Assembly: GCA_015061315.1 (NCBI GenBank)
Contig: SUWV01000023.1
Location: 1 to 39,879, forward strand
Length of the DNA: 39,879 bases
Source: Lentimicrobiaceae bacterium
GTDB lineage: Bacteria > Bacteroidota > Bacteroidia > Bacteroidales > F082
Reading direction: 5' to 3'
The stretch's first letter is position 1; every line of letters starts with the position of its first letter. Positions 39,446 to 39,879 of the stretch are shown piece by piece. The position numbers and the translations under genes were made by a program. A model generated the notes under the pieces. It saw nothing but the letters and a program-made list of their open reading frames with translations, ran no database searches and had not been told where the DNA came from.

Positions 39446-39879
39446 TTATTGTTCTTTCACATTATTCATACCGACTTCAACAGCCTGCATGTTTAATGGG
39501 ATAAGTTTGTGAGCACGTTCAGGGAGTGAGTGTTCGAGACCTTCTTGAACCTTATCCATAGAGATGATTGGTCTCAATTTAAGATAAGCACCGAGGATAA
39601 TCATGTTGAACACTTTTGTGTTACCCATGTCAGATGCTAATTGTGCGCCTTCGATGGTGTAGATCTTAATGTCTGTACGTGTTGGTTTATGAGTAATACC
39701 GTTTGGATCGTAAAGGAGAACGCCGCCTGGTTTTACCTTATCTTCAAATTTGTCGAGTGATTGTTGGTTGAGAATCACAGCTGTGTCGAAAGCGTTGAGG
39801 ATTGGAGAGCAAACGCGTTCATCGCTGACGATGACAGTAACGTTGGCTGTACCACCACGCATTTCAGGACCGTATGATG
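39446..39879 (-). CDS. 2-oxoacid:ferredoxin oxidoreductase gamma subunit, partial
   Basis: About 144 residues present; the 5' end lies beyond the window (frame open to 39879, reading SYGPEMRGGTANVTVIVSDE). SYGPEMRGGTAN is the signature of the gamma domain of 2-oxoacid (2-oxoglutarate or branched-chain type) oxidoreductases, which oxidise the 2-oxoacid to acyl-CoA and reduce ferredoxin. NQQSLDKFEDKVKPGGVLLY and TKVFNMIILGAYL agree. It is the last gene of its operon. Which substrate cannot be decided without the alpha and beta subunits. Confidence 0.9.
   Translation of the reverse strand, partial: SYGPEMRGGTANVTVIVSDERVCSPILNAFDTAVILNQQSLDKFEDKVKPGGVLLYDPNGITHKPTRTDIKIYTIEGAQLASDMGNTKVFNMIILGAYLKLRPIISMDKVQEGLEHSLPERAHKLIPLNMQAVEVGMNNVKEQ

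Overview
The window is a piece of a Bacteroidetes chromosome, most likely from an uncultivated Bacteroidales. The support is a PUR-family (DUF3276) protein, DUF5683 and DUF4491 proteins, a PorT-type secretion protein, a very long LepB, several PorT-like outer-membrane barrels, and promoters with the Bacteroidetes -7 element TAnnTTTG. Nearly all genes are housekeeping genes on the minus strand.

Layout. 1-110: 3' end of a 5S rRNA and its terminator. 0.3-2.4 kb: pdxS beside an unusual ThiD-like kinase fused to an AraC DNA-binding domain, probably a vitamin B6 regulator. 2.6-4.3 kb: A1S_2505-type protein, Nudix hydrolase, SIMPL protein. 4.4-6.5 kb: SpoU methyltransferase and rpsF-rpsR-rplI. 6.6-9.3 kb: wecB, radC, DUF4491, rpsT. 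9.4-13.9 kb: mtaB, a miaB-like gene, lplA and a barrel protein. 14.0-17.5 kb: two identical tRNA-Glu genes, porT, heptose-phosphate kinase, aspartate aminotransferase. 17.7-20.2 kb (plus strand): membrane-anchored protein, lpxD, lpxC (without the usual FabZ fusion). 20.2-24.1 kb: barrel, GT4 glycosyltransferase, NadR-type kinase with PnuC, LolA. 24.5-31.7 kb: ftsK, lepB, dapB, DUF5683, parB, parA. 32-36.8 kb: PUR protein, exonuclease, a 933-residue GH20 enzyme, an unknown protein. 37-39.9 kb: TerB-like protein, a decayed 5'-nucleotidase, a small barrel with a broken paralogue, a GldL-like membrane protein, and the 2-oxoacid oxidoreductase gamma subunit running off the end.

The most striking feature is not a gene. 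The intergenic DNA is full of short tandem repeats with 7-9 bp units (TTAATTG, AAGTCAAC, TCTGAGAA, GAGATGCT and others) and of about ten palindromic elements, most bordered by GTCTCTAC. Both kinds also lie inside genes. Octamer arrays are read as the same octapeptide in wecB, miaB, the glycosyltransferase and the GH20 enzyme. A heptamer array in dapB has lost all its stop codons. One palindrome family is inserted in the same reading frame in two unrelated proteins, much like the Rickettsia palindromic elements. Arrays also supply stop codons, a start codon and, upstream of miaB, a -33 promoter element. I read this as a repeat system that spreads between genes and is tolerated, or used, as protein linkers.
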